Source of the DNA: JAAFJM01 sp964529175
Lineage (GTDB): Bacteria > Bacteroidota > Bacteroidia > UKL13-3
Length of the DNA: 64,000 nucleotides
Direction: 5' to 3'
Assembly: GCA_964529175.1 (NCBI GenBank)
Contig: CAZGVO010000001.1
Coordinates: forward strand, 248,001 to 312,000
This document shows positions 18,008-25,851 of this stretch, in pieces (within the stretch, counting starts at the first letter, position 1; each line of letters begins with the position of its first letter). The position numbers and the translations under genes are program-made. Below the pieces are notes generated by a model. That model was not told the origin of the DNA. It saw only the letters and a list, made by a program, of their open reading frames with translations, and did no database searches.

Positions 18008-18892
18008 TTATCTCTTTCTCTTTATGATTTCTTCGAACCCCGGTTTACAAGTTAATAAATGCCAACCACCAAAAACAATAAATATTTTGTCGTTGGTTTC
18101 TAATAGTTTGTCAACTGTCCCTATTAAAAATTGGTCTCTTATTTCTTTTGAAGTCCTGCCAATTTTTTGAAACTTCCCAATAGAGTCAAATGGATTAGTT
18201 GGTTCAAGTTCCAAAATATCAAAAGAACGTTTTAATAGTTCCTCATAATTTAATTTGTAAAAATTAAACGTTTGTTCTGTATTTGATAGTGCTACTCCAC
18301 CTTTTTTAATAATGTAGTTTTGAATAAATTCAGCGTATTTCTTTTTAATTTCAAGGCTATCTGTAATGTGTTGTCCTTTAAGCCCCCACATTAAACGTTC
18401 AGTTACAATGTAAGCTAAAAGTTCTCCTTTCGAATATGTTTTTAGCAATTCCTTAAATTCAAATTCAGTTGTTGGATCGCCATTAACCGTATGTATTCTT
18501 AAACTATCACTTAATATTTTGGTTAGCCCTATTTCTCCATCTTTATAAAGAGCATCTTTTTTTGAAGCATAAACATTTTTTGAAATGTCTCCTCCTTCAT
18601 TAATTGCAATGTTTGGTTTAAAAGCAAAAAATTTCTGCTCAATTTTTATGAACATTGGATTTGTGATATCTGCATTATCTGTCAAATGGTTTACACCACA
18701 AAAAACAATAGCTTTTTTACCATTAGTAAATTGTAATATATATGGATTAGTAGGTAGCTTTCCGTTTATATCAAGGTAGCTTACAGTTGGATAAACGTGT
18801 GTTGTATCACTATTTATTTTTTTATATGTATTAGAGTTGTTGCAGCTAAAAAATAAAACAGAAATAAACGTAAATATAAAAAAATACTTCAT
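18008..18892 (-). CDS. TraB/TIKI-superfamily-like lipoprotein
   Basis: A lipoprotein of 294 residues (lipobox LFFSC). I assign it with moderate confidence to the TraB/PrgY/EreA/TIKI fold because of paired GxxH motifs: CGVNHLTD near the N-terminus and FGGWHLLT near the C-terminus, plus a conserved NEGG loop after the first. Some relatives are metal-dependent proteases or esterases. The start at the MKYFFIF methionine is chosen because it begins the signal peptide; a longer version with an ATG at 18949 would bury it. Tail is Arg/Lys-rich. Substrate unknown. Confidence 0.62.
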   Translation of the reverse strand: MKYFFIFTFISVLFFSCNNSNTYKKINSDTTHVYPTVSYLDINGKLPTNPYILQFTNGKKAIVFCGVNHLTDNADITNPMFIKIEQKFFAFKPNIAINEGGDISKNVYASKKDALYKDGEIGLTKILSDSLRIHTVNGDPTTEFEFKELLKTYSKGELLAYIVTERLMWGLKGQHITDSLEIKKKYAEFIQNYIIKKGGVALSNTEQTFNFYKLNYEELLKRSFDILELEPTNPFDSIGKFQKIGRTSKEIRDQFLIGTVDKLLETNDKIFIVFGGWHLLTCKPGFEEIIKRKR

Positions 18893-19105
18893 AAAAATTT
18901 TGTTATGTTCAATACAATTACCATTAAGATAAGCATAGAACAGTACCATTCACAAACTAAATGTAAACATGCAGATAAAAGCCCAAAAAACAAAGTAAAT
19001 ATTTAACAACTTATCCAAAATTTTTGTTGGTTTAGATTAGCTAAAACACAACATCTGCTATATAAAGCGCCACATTTATCTACTAAAAATGCAAATACAT
19101 AGTAA

Positions 19106-19140
19106 AATTAAAAGGGCTGCACTTGGCAACCCTTTTAATT
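19106..19140 (-). terminator. Terminator of azoR
   Basis: AATTAAAAGGG / CCCTTTTAATT with inner TGC/GCA pairing; lies 73 bp past the azoR stop on the minus strand. T-rich sequence follows on that strand. Confidence 0.7.
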
Positions 19141-19212
19141 ATTAATGGTAAAGTATAAAATTACTACAACACACTAAACTTTATTTCAGTTTTCTGAATC
19201 CTTTTTAAACAA

Positions 19213-19824
19213 TTAGTCAATAACAATACTATCAATTCCTTTTTGCAAAGCAGTATCTTGTACTACAGGCATGTGAAGCCCTTCTGCTCTTATAATAGTT
19301 ATGTCTGTCATTCCCAAAAAGCTTAAGAAAGATTTTAAATAAGGTGCCACAAAATCATTTACTTTTCCATGTTCATCGGTATACACACCGCCCGAACTCA
19401 TAGCAACATATACTTTTTTACCCAACACAAAACCTGTTGGTAATCCTTCTCCATTGTATCCAAATGTAATGCCTCGTCTTGTAATATGGTCAATCCACGA
19501 TTTTAAAGAAGAATGAATGGTGCGATTTATTAATGGTGCCCCTATCACTATTATATCAGCTTCAAAAAGTTGTTTTACCAATTTATCCGACAATTCAAGT
19601 TTTTGTTTAATTTCATCCGTTTGGTGCTCTTGTGGTGTAAACATTGCTTGAAGAGTTTCTGGATTTATATGAGGAATATTGCTTTCTACCAAATCCAATT
19701 CTTCAACCTCACTATTAGGATATTTATCTTTAATTTTTGCAACAATGGCATTCCCTAATTTTCTGCTGTATGATTGTTCTCCCATTAAGCTGGAGTTAAG
19801 CTGTAATATTTTTTTTGAACTCAT
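19213..19824 (-). CDS. azoR: FMN-dependent NADH-azoreductase
   Basis: A 203-residue flavodoxin-fold quinone/azo reductase. It shows the FMN phosphate loop LNSSLMGEQSYSRKL, GAPLINRTIHSSLKSWIDH (typical NFTWPS region variant), and the MSSGGVY segment. It reduces quinones and azo compounds with NADH, probably protecting against electrophiles. It is divergently transcribed from an HxlR regulator with a 115-bp shared intergenic region holding two inverted repeats, the classic arrangement for an HxlR-controlled reductase. Confidence 0.92.
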   Translation of the reverse strand: MSSKKILQLNSSLMGEQSYSRKLGNAIVAKIKDKYPNSEVEELDLVESNIPHINPETLQAMFTPQEHQTDEIKQKLELSDKLVKQLFEADIIVIGAPLINRTIHSSLKSWIDHITRRGITFGYNGEGLPTGFVLGKKVYVAMSSGGVYTDEHGKVNDFVAPYLKSFLSFLGMTDITIIRAEGLHMPVVQDTALQKGIDSIVID

Positions 19825-19854
19825 TTTTCTATTTTATTTATGTTTAACATGCCG

Positions 19855-19862
19855 CAAACTTA
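19855..19862 (-). promoter_or_regulatory. azoR -7 box
   Basis: On the minus strand this reads TAAGTTTG, a perfect match to the Bacteroidota -7 consensus TAnnTTTG, 31 nt before the azoR ATG. A TTG lies 15 nt upstream (19878-19880), slightly closer than usual. Confidence 0.6.
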
Positions 19863-19890
19863 TAGTGAATGAGTATGCAAAAGATAGTAG

Positions 19891-19926
19891 TTTCCTAAAG
19901 GAAAGCGGTTACTTTTATGAAAGTAA
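19891..19926. promoter_or_regulatory. Paired inverted repeats, probable HxlR operator
   Basis: Two perfect dyads: TTTCC-TAAA-GGAAA (19891-19904) and TTACTTT-TATG-AAAGTAA (19909-19926). The second fills the spacer directly upstream of the hxlR -7 box, where a bound dimer would block it; the first lies upstream of the azoR promoter. Confidence 0.6.
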
Positions 19927-19927
19927 G

Positions 19928-19935
19928 TACTTTTG
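19928..19935 (+). promoter_or_regulatory. hxlR -7 box
   Basis: TACTTTTG, a perfect TAnnTTTG match. The ATG lies only 5 nt beyond it, so the transcript would start at or next to the start codon. Confidence 0.6.
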
Positions 19936-19939
19936 CACT

Positions 19940-20302
19940 ATGGAAAAATTGCAAAACAAACCTCCAATTACTAAAGCCGAATGCAATAGCAATTTGAGAA
20001 ATGTAATTGATGCGTTATATGTATTAAACGGTAAATGGAAACTGCCTATTGTATTAAGCTTGGTAAATGAACCCAAACGTTTTAACGAAATAATGAAAGA
20101 TGTAGAAGGCATTTCTCCTAAAATACTTGCTCAAGAGCTAAAACATTTAGAACAAAATGAATTGGTAATAAGAAATGTTTATGCAACAACACCTGTAAGT
20201 ATTGTTTATGAAGCTTCACCTTACAGCAACACTTTAAAAGATGTATTAGGAGCATTAAGCGATTGGGGAGCAATACACAGAAAAAAAATTATTGGCAAAT
20301 AA
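19940..20302 (+). CDS. HxlR-family winged-helix transcriptional regulator
   Basis: A 120-residue MarR/HxlR-type regulator: GKWKLPIVLSLVNEPKRFNEI, then the recognition helix region GISPKILAQELKHLEQNELV and wing NVYATTPVSIVYEASPYS, all diagnostic of HxlR. It usually senses quinones or other electrophiles and controls a divergent reductase, here azoR. The ATG at 19940 is chosen over a longer in-frame extension at 19679 that would run antisense through azoR. The conserved Cys (AECNSN, about residue 15) could be the redox-sensing cysteine known in HypR/QorR-type members. Confidence 0.92.
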   Translation: MEKLQNKPPITKAECNSNLRNVIDALYVLNGKWKLPIVLSLVNEPKRFNEIMKDVEGISPKILAQELKHLEQNELVIRNVYATTPVSIVYEASPYSNTLKDVLGALSDWGAIHRKKIIGK

Positions 20303-20375
20303 GTTAAATTACCAAAACTCTGTTTAGCCCAATTTATTCAATCTGAATTTACTCACGCGCATACTTTATTATTAT

Positions 20376-20395
20376 TGATGTTTATTGAAACATCA
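20376..20395 (+). terminator. Weak hairpin after hxlR
   Basis: TGATGTTT-ATTG-AAACATCA, perfect 8-bp stem, 74 bp past the hxlR stop but without a clean T tract. Confidence 0.4.
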
Positions 20396-20437
20396 GCAAT
20401 ATTTTGTAAAACAAACAATGGCTAATATACCATCTAT

Positions 20438-21175
20438 TTATTTCTTTTTGGTTGTTACCCCAATCATTACTCCAAAATTTCCATCCGTTTGTACCCAACT
20501 TTTTTCTGGCAAATAAGTTCTAGAAACAAAGCCATCTAAATACAATGCATTTATACAACCTAAATTTTGAAAGTATTTGGCAAAATCATAAAAGTTTATT
20601 TCAGTTTTCGACATAGCAAATATTACTTTATTATCAGGCAAAATACCAACACCATTTCTAATATTTAAGTTTGGCGAACCTGGTTTAAAGGCATTATGAA
20701 TTTGTCCATCAATAACCAACATTGGGCCCGATTGGGTAGCGTATTTTACTTTTCCATTATCTTTAAAATCAGCAGTTTTACAAATAAATGCCGCGTTGTT
20801 AGTAGTAATATAAAAAACGCCATTTGGTTTCATATAAAAATTTCCGTTTCCTTCGGCTGTATCTAAAGATGCAAGTGTTTTTTTGTTTTGTATAAAAAGT
20901 CCTTGTGGCGAAAAATCTTTGTTAAACATGCCACCATTCATGGCAAAAGTTAGTGTTAAATTTTCACGCTCCACATAATGCTTTAAATTTTCAAAACTTT
21001 TAAGTATTTCCCCTTTTTCGTCTTTCCAAAACAGTTGCAGGTTTTGTGTTTTGGTATCAACCGTATACGATAAAATTTGGTCGTCAATTGCGTTTTTATT
21101 TACTGCAAAAGCAATTAGCCCTGCAGTTAGCAAAACAAAAAAACTTAGTAATATTATTTTCCTTTTAGGTATCAA
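20438..21175 (-). CDS. Phosphodiester glycosidase-like protein (NAGPA domain), membrane-anchored
   Basis: A 245-residue protein with an N-terminal signal anchor (IILLSFFVLLTAGLIAFAV) and a phosphodiester glycosidase (NAGPA/DUF2233-type) domain: TFAMNGGMFNKDFSPQGLF, ATQSGPMLVIDG, INALYLDGFVS. Mammalian family members remove GlcNAc caps from phosphodiesters; bacterial members probably trim cell-wall or exopolysaccharide phosphodiesters in the periplasm. The start is TTG at 21175; no ATG lies before the anchor. Confidence 0.82.
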   Translation of the reverse strand: MIPKRKIILLSFFVLLTAGLIAFAVNKNAIDDQILSYTVDTKTQNLQLFWKDEKGEILKSFENLKHYVERENLTLTFAMNGGMFNKDFSPQGLFIQNKKTLASLDTAEGNGNFYMKPNGVFYITTNNAAFICKTADFKDNGKVKYATQSGPMLVIDGQIHNAFKPGSPNLNIRNGVGILPDNKVIFAMSKTEINFYDFAKYFQNLGCINALYLDGFVSRTYLPEKSWVQTDGNFGVMIGVTTKKK

Positions 21176-21239
21176 GTTGTTTGATTGTTTTATTTTTTTT
21201 AGTTACAAAATAGATTGTTTTTATAACAAACTCATACTG

Positions 21240-21764
21240 TTATTTTAGTGCTGTATCTTCAATGGTTTCAATTTCAAATATTCCTTGTTTTAAATAAATG
21301 GTTATTGAGTCTGCCTTTTGTATTTCTTCTTTTGTATTGTTACTTGTTTTAATTTCTTGCAGAAAATCGTTATAACGAATAATAACTGAGAAGTGATTTT
21401 GTCTCCCTTCAATTATGTTTTTTTCAATGATGGCAAATGTTTTGGCATAAGCAGGTTTATAAGCTAACAATTTGTTAGTGTATAACATGGTAGCCATAGA
21501 GATACTTCCCCAAATAAAAACTTTAAAAAATGTTTCGTTATTAAATAATGGTTCTTTAAAATAAAGGCTATGGAGCAAATGAAATATTGCTCCTAAACAT
21601 ATAAAAATTACTACGAAATACTTAAACTGAAATATTGAAAAATTGAACTCTTTTAGTGTAGGAATGAATGAAATAAAACCTAAAATTAACAAGAGGCAAC
21701 CTAACTTAGACTTTAATTTTAACTTTTTCTTTCTTTTATTTTTTTCAATGATATCGAGTTTCAT
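21240..21764 (-). CDS. Unrecognised small membrane protein
   Basis: About 174 residues, no family recognised. A basic N-terminus (KNKRKKKLKLKSK) is followed by three hydrophobic segments (about 20-40, 45-65 and 80-100), then a soluble C-terminal domain of about 75 residues. The ATG at 21764 is preferred to 21812, because the longer version would translate a dispersed hairpin repeat (21786-21809). It lies between the NAGPA-like gene and the T9SS protein, all on the minus strand. Confidence 0.65.
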   Translation of the reverse strand: MKLDIIEKNKRKKKLKLKSKLGCLLLILGFISFIPTLKEFNFSIFQFKYFVVIFICLGAIFHLLHSLYFKEPLFNNETFFKVFIWGSISMATMLYTNKLLAYKPAYAKTFAIIEKNIIEGRQNHFSVIIRYNDFLQEIKTSNNTKEEIQKADSITIYLKQGIFEIETIEDTALK

Positions 21765-21785
21765 GTTAAAGTATTTATTTCCTCC

Positions 21786-21809
21786 ATTGCAGGCGTCCGC
21801 GCCTGCAAT
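21786..21809. repeat. Solo hairpin of the GCAGGCG repeat family
   Basis: ATTGCAGGCG-TCCG-CGCCTGCAAT, a perfect 10-bp stem. The same hairpin opens each composite repeat at 53.6-57.5 kb, but here it stands alone between two genes. Confidence 0.7.
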
Positions 21810-21833
21810 CATAAAAGAGTTGCTTTTTCAATC

Positions 21834-24044
21834 CTATCTTTGAATGATTAGTTTTTGACTTTCTGACCAATCGTTACCTCTAATTTCAACAATATAAATT
21901 CCATTACTAATATCAGAAACATTTAATTGGTGTTTGTTAGTACTCACTGTTTCCGATTTAACCAAAGCTCCAACTAAATTGTAAATATTTACTGTTACAG
22001 GATTGGTGTTTTGACTATTGAATTTTAAATTTATAATGTCACATGCAGGATTTGGGTAAAGCAATGTTCGTTTATTTAATTCCAATTCGTTTACTCCTAC
22101 AGGAGCATAAACAATTTCCATAGTGCTATCAGTAAAGCAACCAAAACTATTGTTGGTTTTTAAATTCACCAAATACTTTCCGCTTTTTGTAAACCAATGA
22201 ATTGGCATTTTTTGAGTTGAAAAGCTGCTATCGCCAAAACTCCATTGATAGCTTGTTAAACTAGTATCGGTTGGTGTAAAATAAAAGGTATCATTCTTTA
22301 ATACGTAACTAAAACTTGCACTTGGAAGCTCATTCACGTTTACTTTTATGTTCAACGGATTTGCACTGCAACCTTCGCTGCCTAAAAAAGGCCATAACAC
22401 AAACTCTTGTGTGGCTGAATTTTTGTTTTGCAAATACAAAGTTTGATTCAATACCACACCACTATCTGCTTTAGCACCTGTAATTTGGTTGTTTAGAATT
22501 GGACTCCAATAAAACCTAGCTTGCGGAGTTGATTGAATGCTATCGCTAAAAGGTATTCCACTGCATGTATTGAATAAAGTATCATTTAAACTCACGGTAT
22601 TTGAAGTAGGGCTAACTGAAATTATAATTGATTTTGGTTCGCTTCCACACTGCGCATCGGCTAATACATGTTTTACCAAATATTCTTGGCTACCAGTTGT
22701 TGTTCCGTTATTGGTAAGTGTTTGAAAAATGCCCGTTTTAGATTGTAACATGGTTGTAGCTCCACTAATATTGCCTGTTTTTGCGCCCAAGGTCCATATA
22801 AAAACTCCAGGGTAATCGGTAGTTGGAATTAGGTTAGTATTGCCACCATTACAAATTAATTTATTGGTTGGCCCAACAATTTTTGGTGTGGGAGCTACAT
22901 AAAGTTTAAGCGGTAAACTATCGCTCATGCAATTACCTGCAACAGTAGTGAGCTTAATTAAATAATCAACAAAACCATAAGTAGTGGTACTGTTGTTAAT
23001 TAACGATTGGCGCATAACATAACCAGTTCCACTTTGCGCACCAACTACACCTTGAGATTGAACGGTTGTCCAATTGATATTGCTGTAAATAGAATTTTGA
23101 AAATACACTTGCTCATTAACTAGTCCGCTACAAATGGTATCTCCTGCAAAACTGCTAATAATTGGAAGTGCTTTAACTGTAATGGTAAAATTTACCGGAT
23201 TACTTTTACAACTACCTGCTGTAGAAATTGCTTCTACCGCATAAACTGCATTACCATTGGTGGTATTACTTGCATTAAATAGTTTAAGTAACATGGTTGT
23301 TCCACTTGAATCGCTGCCACCTGTAATTCCAGCACCTAGTGATTGTTTGGTCCAACTAAAATTAGAAGGTATGCTAGCGGTTAAAGGAATACTTAATACA
23401 GAACCACTGCAAACACTTTGAGCAGAAATAGTGGTAATTTGTGGTTTTGGTAAAACACTGTAAGTAATATCCATAGCATTACCTACGCAGCCACCATCAA
23501 TAGCCGTTGGCGTTACCCTATAAACTATACCTCCAGCAGTATTATTACTTGAAATACTTAATACTTGATTTATTTGAGAACCTGTTCCAGCCGAAGCACC
23601 CGTTGTGCTAAATATATTTGTTACAGGCGTAAAAGCAAAGGTGCTTGGTTTGTTGGCTGTAAGTGTTAATTGCGTATTTGCACCATTACACATACTGTAA
23701 TTACTTAAGTTGGTTACAACAGGTTTTGAAGTATAACGTATCTTTAACCAATTACTGGTATCGCTGTAATCAAAACTTAACCTTCGGTAATACATCACAG
23801 AATCCGATTGAGTTACCGTAATCCCAGTCGTGTATTCCAATATTTGCCCCGGGGTTTGGGTAGTATCAGTAGCGGTTTGCCAACGCATGGTGCCATTGTT
23901 AGGGCCATAAATGGTAAAATTTGTACTAGGGTCGCAAACTACATTATTGGTAAGTGTAGAAATAATAGTGGTATTGCGCGTGGCATTGGCAGCCGAGCAA
24001 AATATAAATATTGCAAAAAACAGGCTAAATATGTCTTTTTTCAT
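21834..24044 (-). CDS. T9SS-secreted multi-domain protein with PKD-like repeats
   Basis: About 736 residues with a signal peptide (MKKDIFSLFFAIFIFCSAANA). Five tandem PKD-like domains of about 95 residues follow, each starting with a C-x-G motif (MCNGANT, VCSGSVL, ICSGLVN, ICNGGNT, TCSGIPF) and closing with a second cysteine. Then comes a canonical PKD domain (YQWSFGDSSFST) and a type A T9SS sorting domain (LLYPNPACDIINLKF ... GIYIVEIRG). It is probably a cell-surface adhesin or gliding-associated protein. The ATG at 24044 is chosen because it starts the signal peptide; an earlier one at 24065 exists. Confidence 0.88.
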   Translation of the reverse strand: MKKDIFSLFFAIFIFCSAANATRNTTIISTLTNNVVCDPSTNFTIYGPNNGTMRWQTATDTTQTPGQILEYTTGITVTQSDSVMYYRRLSFDYSDTSNWLKIRYTSKPVVTNLSNYSMCNGANTQLTLTANKPSTFAFTPVTNIFSTTGASAGTGSQINQVLSISSNNTAGGIVYRVTPTAIDGGCVGNAMDITYSVLPKPQITTISAQSVCSGSVLSIPLTASIPSNFSWTKQSLGAGITGGSDSSGTTMLLKLFNASNTTNGNAVYAVEAISTAGSCKSNPVNFTITVKALPIISSFAGDTICSGLVNEQVYFQNSIYSNINWTTVQSQGVVGAQSGTGYVMRQSLINNSTTTYGFVDYLIKLTTVAGNCMSDSLPLKLYVAPTPKIVGPTNKLICNGGNTNLIPTTDYPGVFIWTLGAKTGNISGATTMLQSKTGIFQTLTNNGTTTGSQEYLVKHVLADAQCGSEPKSIIISVSPTSNTVSLNDTLFNTCSGIPFSDSIQSTPQARFYWSPILNNQITGAKADSGVVLNQTLYLQNKNSATQEFVLWPFLGSEGCSANPLNIKVNVNELPSASFSYVLKNDTFYFTPTDTSLTSYQWSFGDSSFSTQKMPIHWFTKSGKYLVNLKTNNSFGCFTDSTMEIVYAPVGVNELELNKRTLLYPNPACDIINLKFNSQNTNPVTVNIYNLVGALVKSETVSTNKHQLNVSDISNGIYIVEIRGNDWSESQKLIIQR

Positions 24045-24161
24045 GTCAATTAAAATCAATAGCAATCAACTAAAAAATTTCCAAACCGCCATGTTATAAA
24101 ATAAATTTCAGATGAAATTTTACTAAACAACACAAAGGAAAAATTTGATGGTTTTGGGTTG

Positions 24162-24214
24162 TTAAAGTTTTTTGTTTTGCCGCTTTGCTAAAATACCAAC
24201 AAGGGCAAAAAGTT
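24162..24214. repeat. Short hairpin element, copy 1 (relative at 25211-25262)
   Basis: GTTTTGCCGCTTTGC...ACAAGGGCAAAA: TTTGC pairs with GCAAA around a 16-18 nt loop. The second copy has TTCGC/GCGAA at the same place, a compensatory change. It flanks the orphan gene at 24341-25087. Confidence 0.5.
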
Positions 24215-24226
24215 AAAACAAGTTAC

Positions 24227-24246
24227 AATCCGAAAGCTTTCGGATT
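24227..24246. terminator. Palindrome with T tract
   Basis: AATCCGAAAGCTTTCGGATT, a perfect 20-bp palindrome followed by CTTTTTTC on the plus strand. It looks like a terminator on the plus strand, yet no plus-strand gene ends here; it may belong to the accessory block boundary. Confidence 0.55.
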
Positions 24247-24262
24247 CTTTTTTCATTTATTA

Positions 24263-24322
24263 ATTCGTAGTCCGATAGCTATCGGACAGCAACGCTAATG
24301 CCCCTTACACAGGACTACGAAT
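24263..24322. repeat. Nested inverted repeat
   Basis: An outer perfect 11-bp inverted repeat, ATTCGTAGTCC (24263-24273) and GGACTACGAAT (24312-24322), encloses a perfect 18-bp palindrome GTCCGATAGCTATCGGAC (24270-24287). It ends 18 bp before the stop of the orphan gene at 24341. Confidence 0.7.
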
Positions 24323-24340
24323 AGTAGTGAATCGCCACTG

Positions 24341-25087
24341 TTATACAATGTTTTTTTCATATTTCAATCTATCAACATCTTCCTCGTTTCCAATGATTTG
24401 GTAATTTAATACTCCATTAAACAAGTCTTTTTTGTTTATTTTAATTATTGTTTTTCCAAATTTATTTATGATGGTAATGTCATTGTCAATTAAAACATTA
24501 TCAATCAAGCTATCAAAAACAACCTCATACGGCTCTGTAGTAATTATTACATCACTAACAAGTTCTTTTCGGGTAGATATTCTATTAATTGTAGCTATAA
24601 CTTGAAAATGATTTGTTGTGAAATGTGATTTTAAAATTATTTCTAAATCATCAGTTTTAAATTTTTTCTTTAATTCTATCCATTCATTTCTATAGTTTGA
24701 TTGGATAAAATCATGTTGTATTTGAAAAAAATCATCGTACGGTAATTCCTTGAACTCAGAGGCTTTTTTAAAACCTAACTCTAATAGCTCCATATAATAG
24801 CTAAAGTCTGAAGTGCCTCTTATTTTTAAATATCTTTCTCTGTCAAATGGTATTGGCACATTTAAAACATTAATAGGAACAATAAATGGTTTTTCAATTT
24901 CATCTTCGTGTAGCGAAATTGACACCATATTGAAACTTCCATCTGTTTTAAATCGGAGTTTTCTCAATTTTTTAGAAAAATAGTTGCTTATAAATCTTGT
25001 GCGCAACTGAAAATCATATCTTAGTTCGTTTTCATTTTTTATATACTTGTCGTATTCAAGTCCTATGTTAAAGTAGTAAAGTAGCAT
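24341..25087 (-). CDS. Unrecognised protein in accessory block
   Basis: 248 residues, no family recognised. No signal peptide or membrane segment; charged, Lys/Asp/Ile-rich and probably cytoplasmic, with two mixed alpha/beta halves. It is flanked on both sides by hairpin elements (24162, 24263 and 25211), as is usual for cassette-like orphan genes. Start ATG at 25087; the gene is separated from the HEPN gene by 176 bp. Confidence 0.65.
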   Translation of the reverse strand: MLLYYFNIGLEYDKYIKNENELRYDFQLRTRFISNYFSKKLRKLRFKTDGSFNMVSISLHEDEIEKPFIVPINVLNVPIPFDRERYLKIRGTSDFSYYMELLELGFKKASEFKELPYDDFFQIQHDFIQSNYRNEWIELKKKFKTDDLEIILKSHFTTNHFQVIATINRISTRKELVSDVIITTEPYEVVFDSLIDNVLIDNDITIINKFGKTIIKINKKDLFNGVLNYQIIGNEEDVDRLKYEKNIV

Positions 25088-25210
25088 TCTCTTATTTCAG
25101 TTGGTCGTTTTTTTTAAAATTACATAACGTCTGAGTGTGAATCCCGATGTGTCGAGACTATTCACAACCCATATTCAAACATGCGGATAATAGCATAAAA
25201 AAACAAAGTT

Positions 25211-25262
25211 AAATTATTTGTTGTTGGTGCAGCTTCGCTAAAAGAATAACAAGGGCGAAGTT
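25211..25262. repeat. Short hairpin element, copy 2
   Basis: GCTTCGCTAAAAGAATAACAAGGGCGAAG at 25232-25260 can be read as CTTCGC / GCGAAG around a 16-nt loop; resembles 24162-24214. It begins 1 bp past the HEPN stop on the minus strand. Confidence 0.5.
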
Positions 25263-25263
25263 T

Positions 25264-25848
25264 TTATCCAACTTGGTTAATCCAGTCCCTGATATACATT
25301 CCAATTCTTTCAATGTCCTGGTTTACTAATTCTCCACTATGCATGATAACATTTCTTGATCTTTCTAAAGTTTTAATAATTTGGTCTGCCCATTCAATTG
25401 AATTAATGTGTGGTTCAAAATAGGCCCAGTTGTCTGCATTTCTAATTATTGAAATCAAATCTCCAAATTCGGTGTAATTGATAATACTGTCACCTCGAGG
25501 AGTGTGCCACCTGATTTTATTTTCTTCATCACGTCTGCTTTCAGCCTTTGTACGTATCCTTTCAGAAACGCATTCTTGCCACCAATTCTCACCCTTGTTT
25601 TCCAATAGCTTTTTAGAAACAAATTCCCGAACAGTATTTTCAAAGGCGCAAATTGCAGTATACACAATAGCCATTTTTTGTGCTTTAATAACATGCTCTT
25701 CATCAAGTTCGTCAATTCCAAGGGCTTCATGAAGTTTTTTAAAATCTTCACTGCCAAATTTCGATTTTTTTATTCTTTCAGTTTTATCTAAGGCTTCCTC
25801 TGTGAGAATGCCCTTAAAAACAAAAGAGTAGAGCTTATCCTTATCCAT
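25264..25848 (-). CDS. Swt1-type HEPN domain protein (predicted ribonuclease)
   Basis: 194 residues. The C-terminal two thirds match the Swt1-like HEPN family as I know it: AICAFENTVREFVSKKL, GENWWQECVSERI, IRWHTPRGDSI, YTEFGDLISIIRN, EWADQIIKTLERSRNVIMHSGEL split in two. The HEPN catalytic motif Rx4-6H is present (RNVIMH). HEPN proteins are often metal-independent RNases in toxin-antitoxin and anti-phage systems. It starts 3 bp after the stop of the DUF5343-like gene, so the two are translationally coupled and probably act together. Confidence 0.78.
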   Translation of the reverse strand: MDKDKLYSFVFKGILTEEALDKTERIKKSKFGSEDFKKLHEALGIDELDEEHVIKAQKMAIVYTAICAFENTVREFVSKKLLENKGENWWQECVSERIRTKAESRRDEENKIRWHTPRGDSIINYTEFGDLISIIRNADNWAYFEPHINSIEWADQIIKTLERSRNVIMHSGELVNQDIERIGMYIRDWINQVG

Positions 25849-25851
25849 GAG

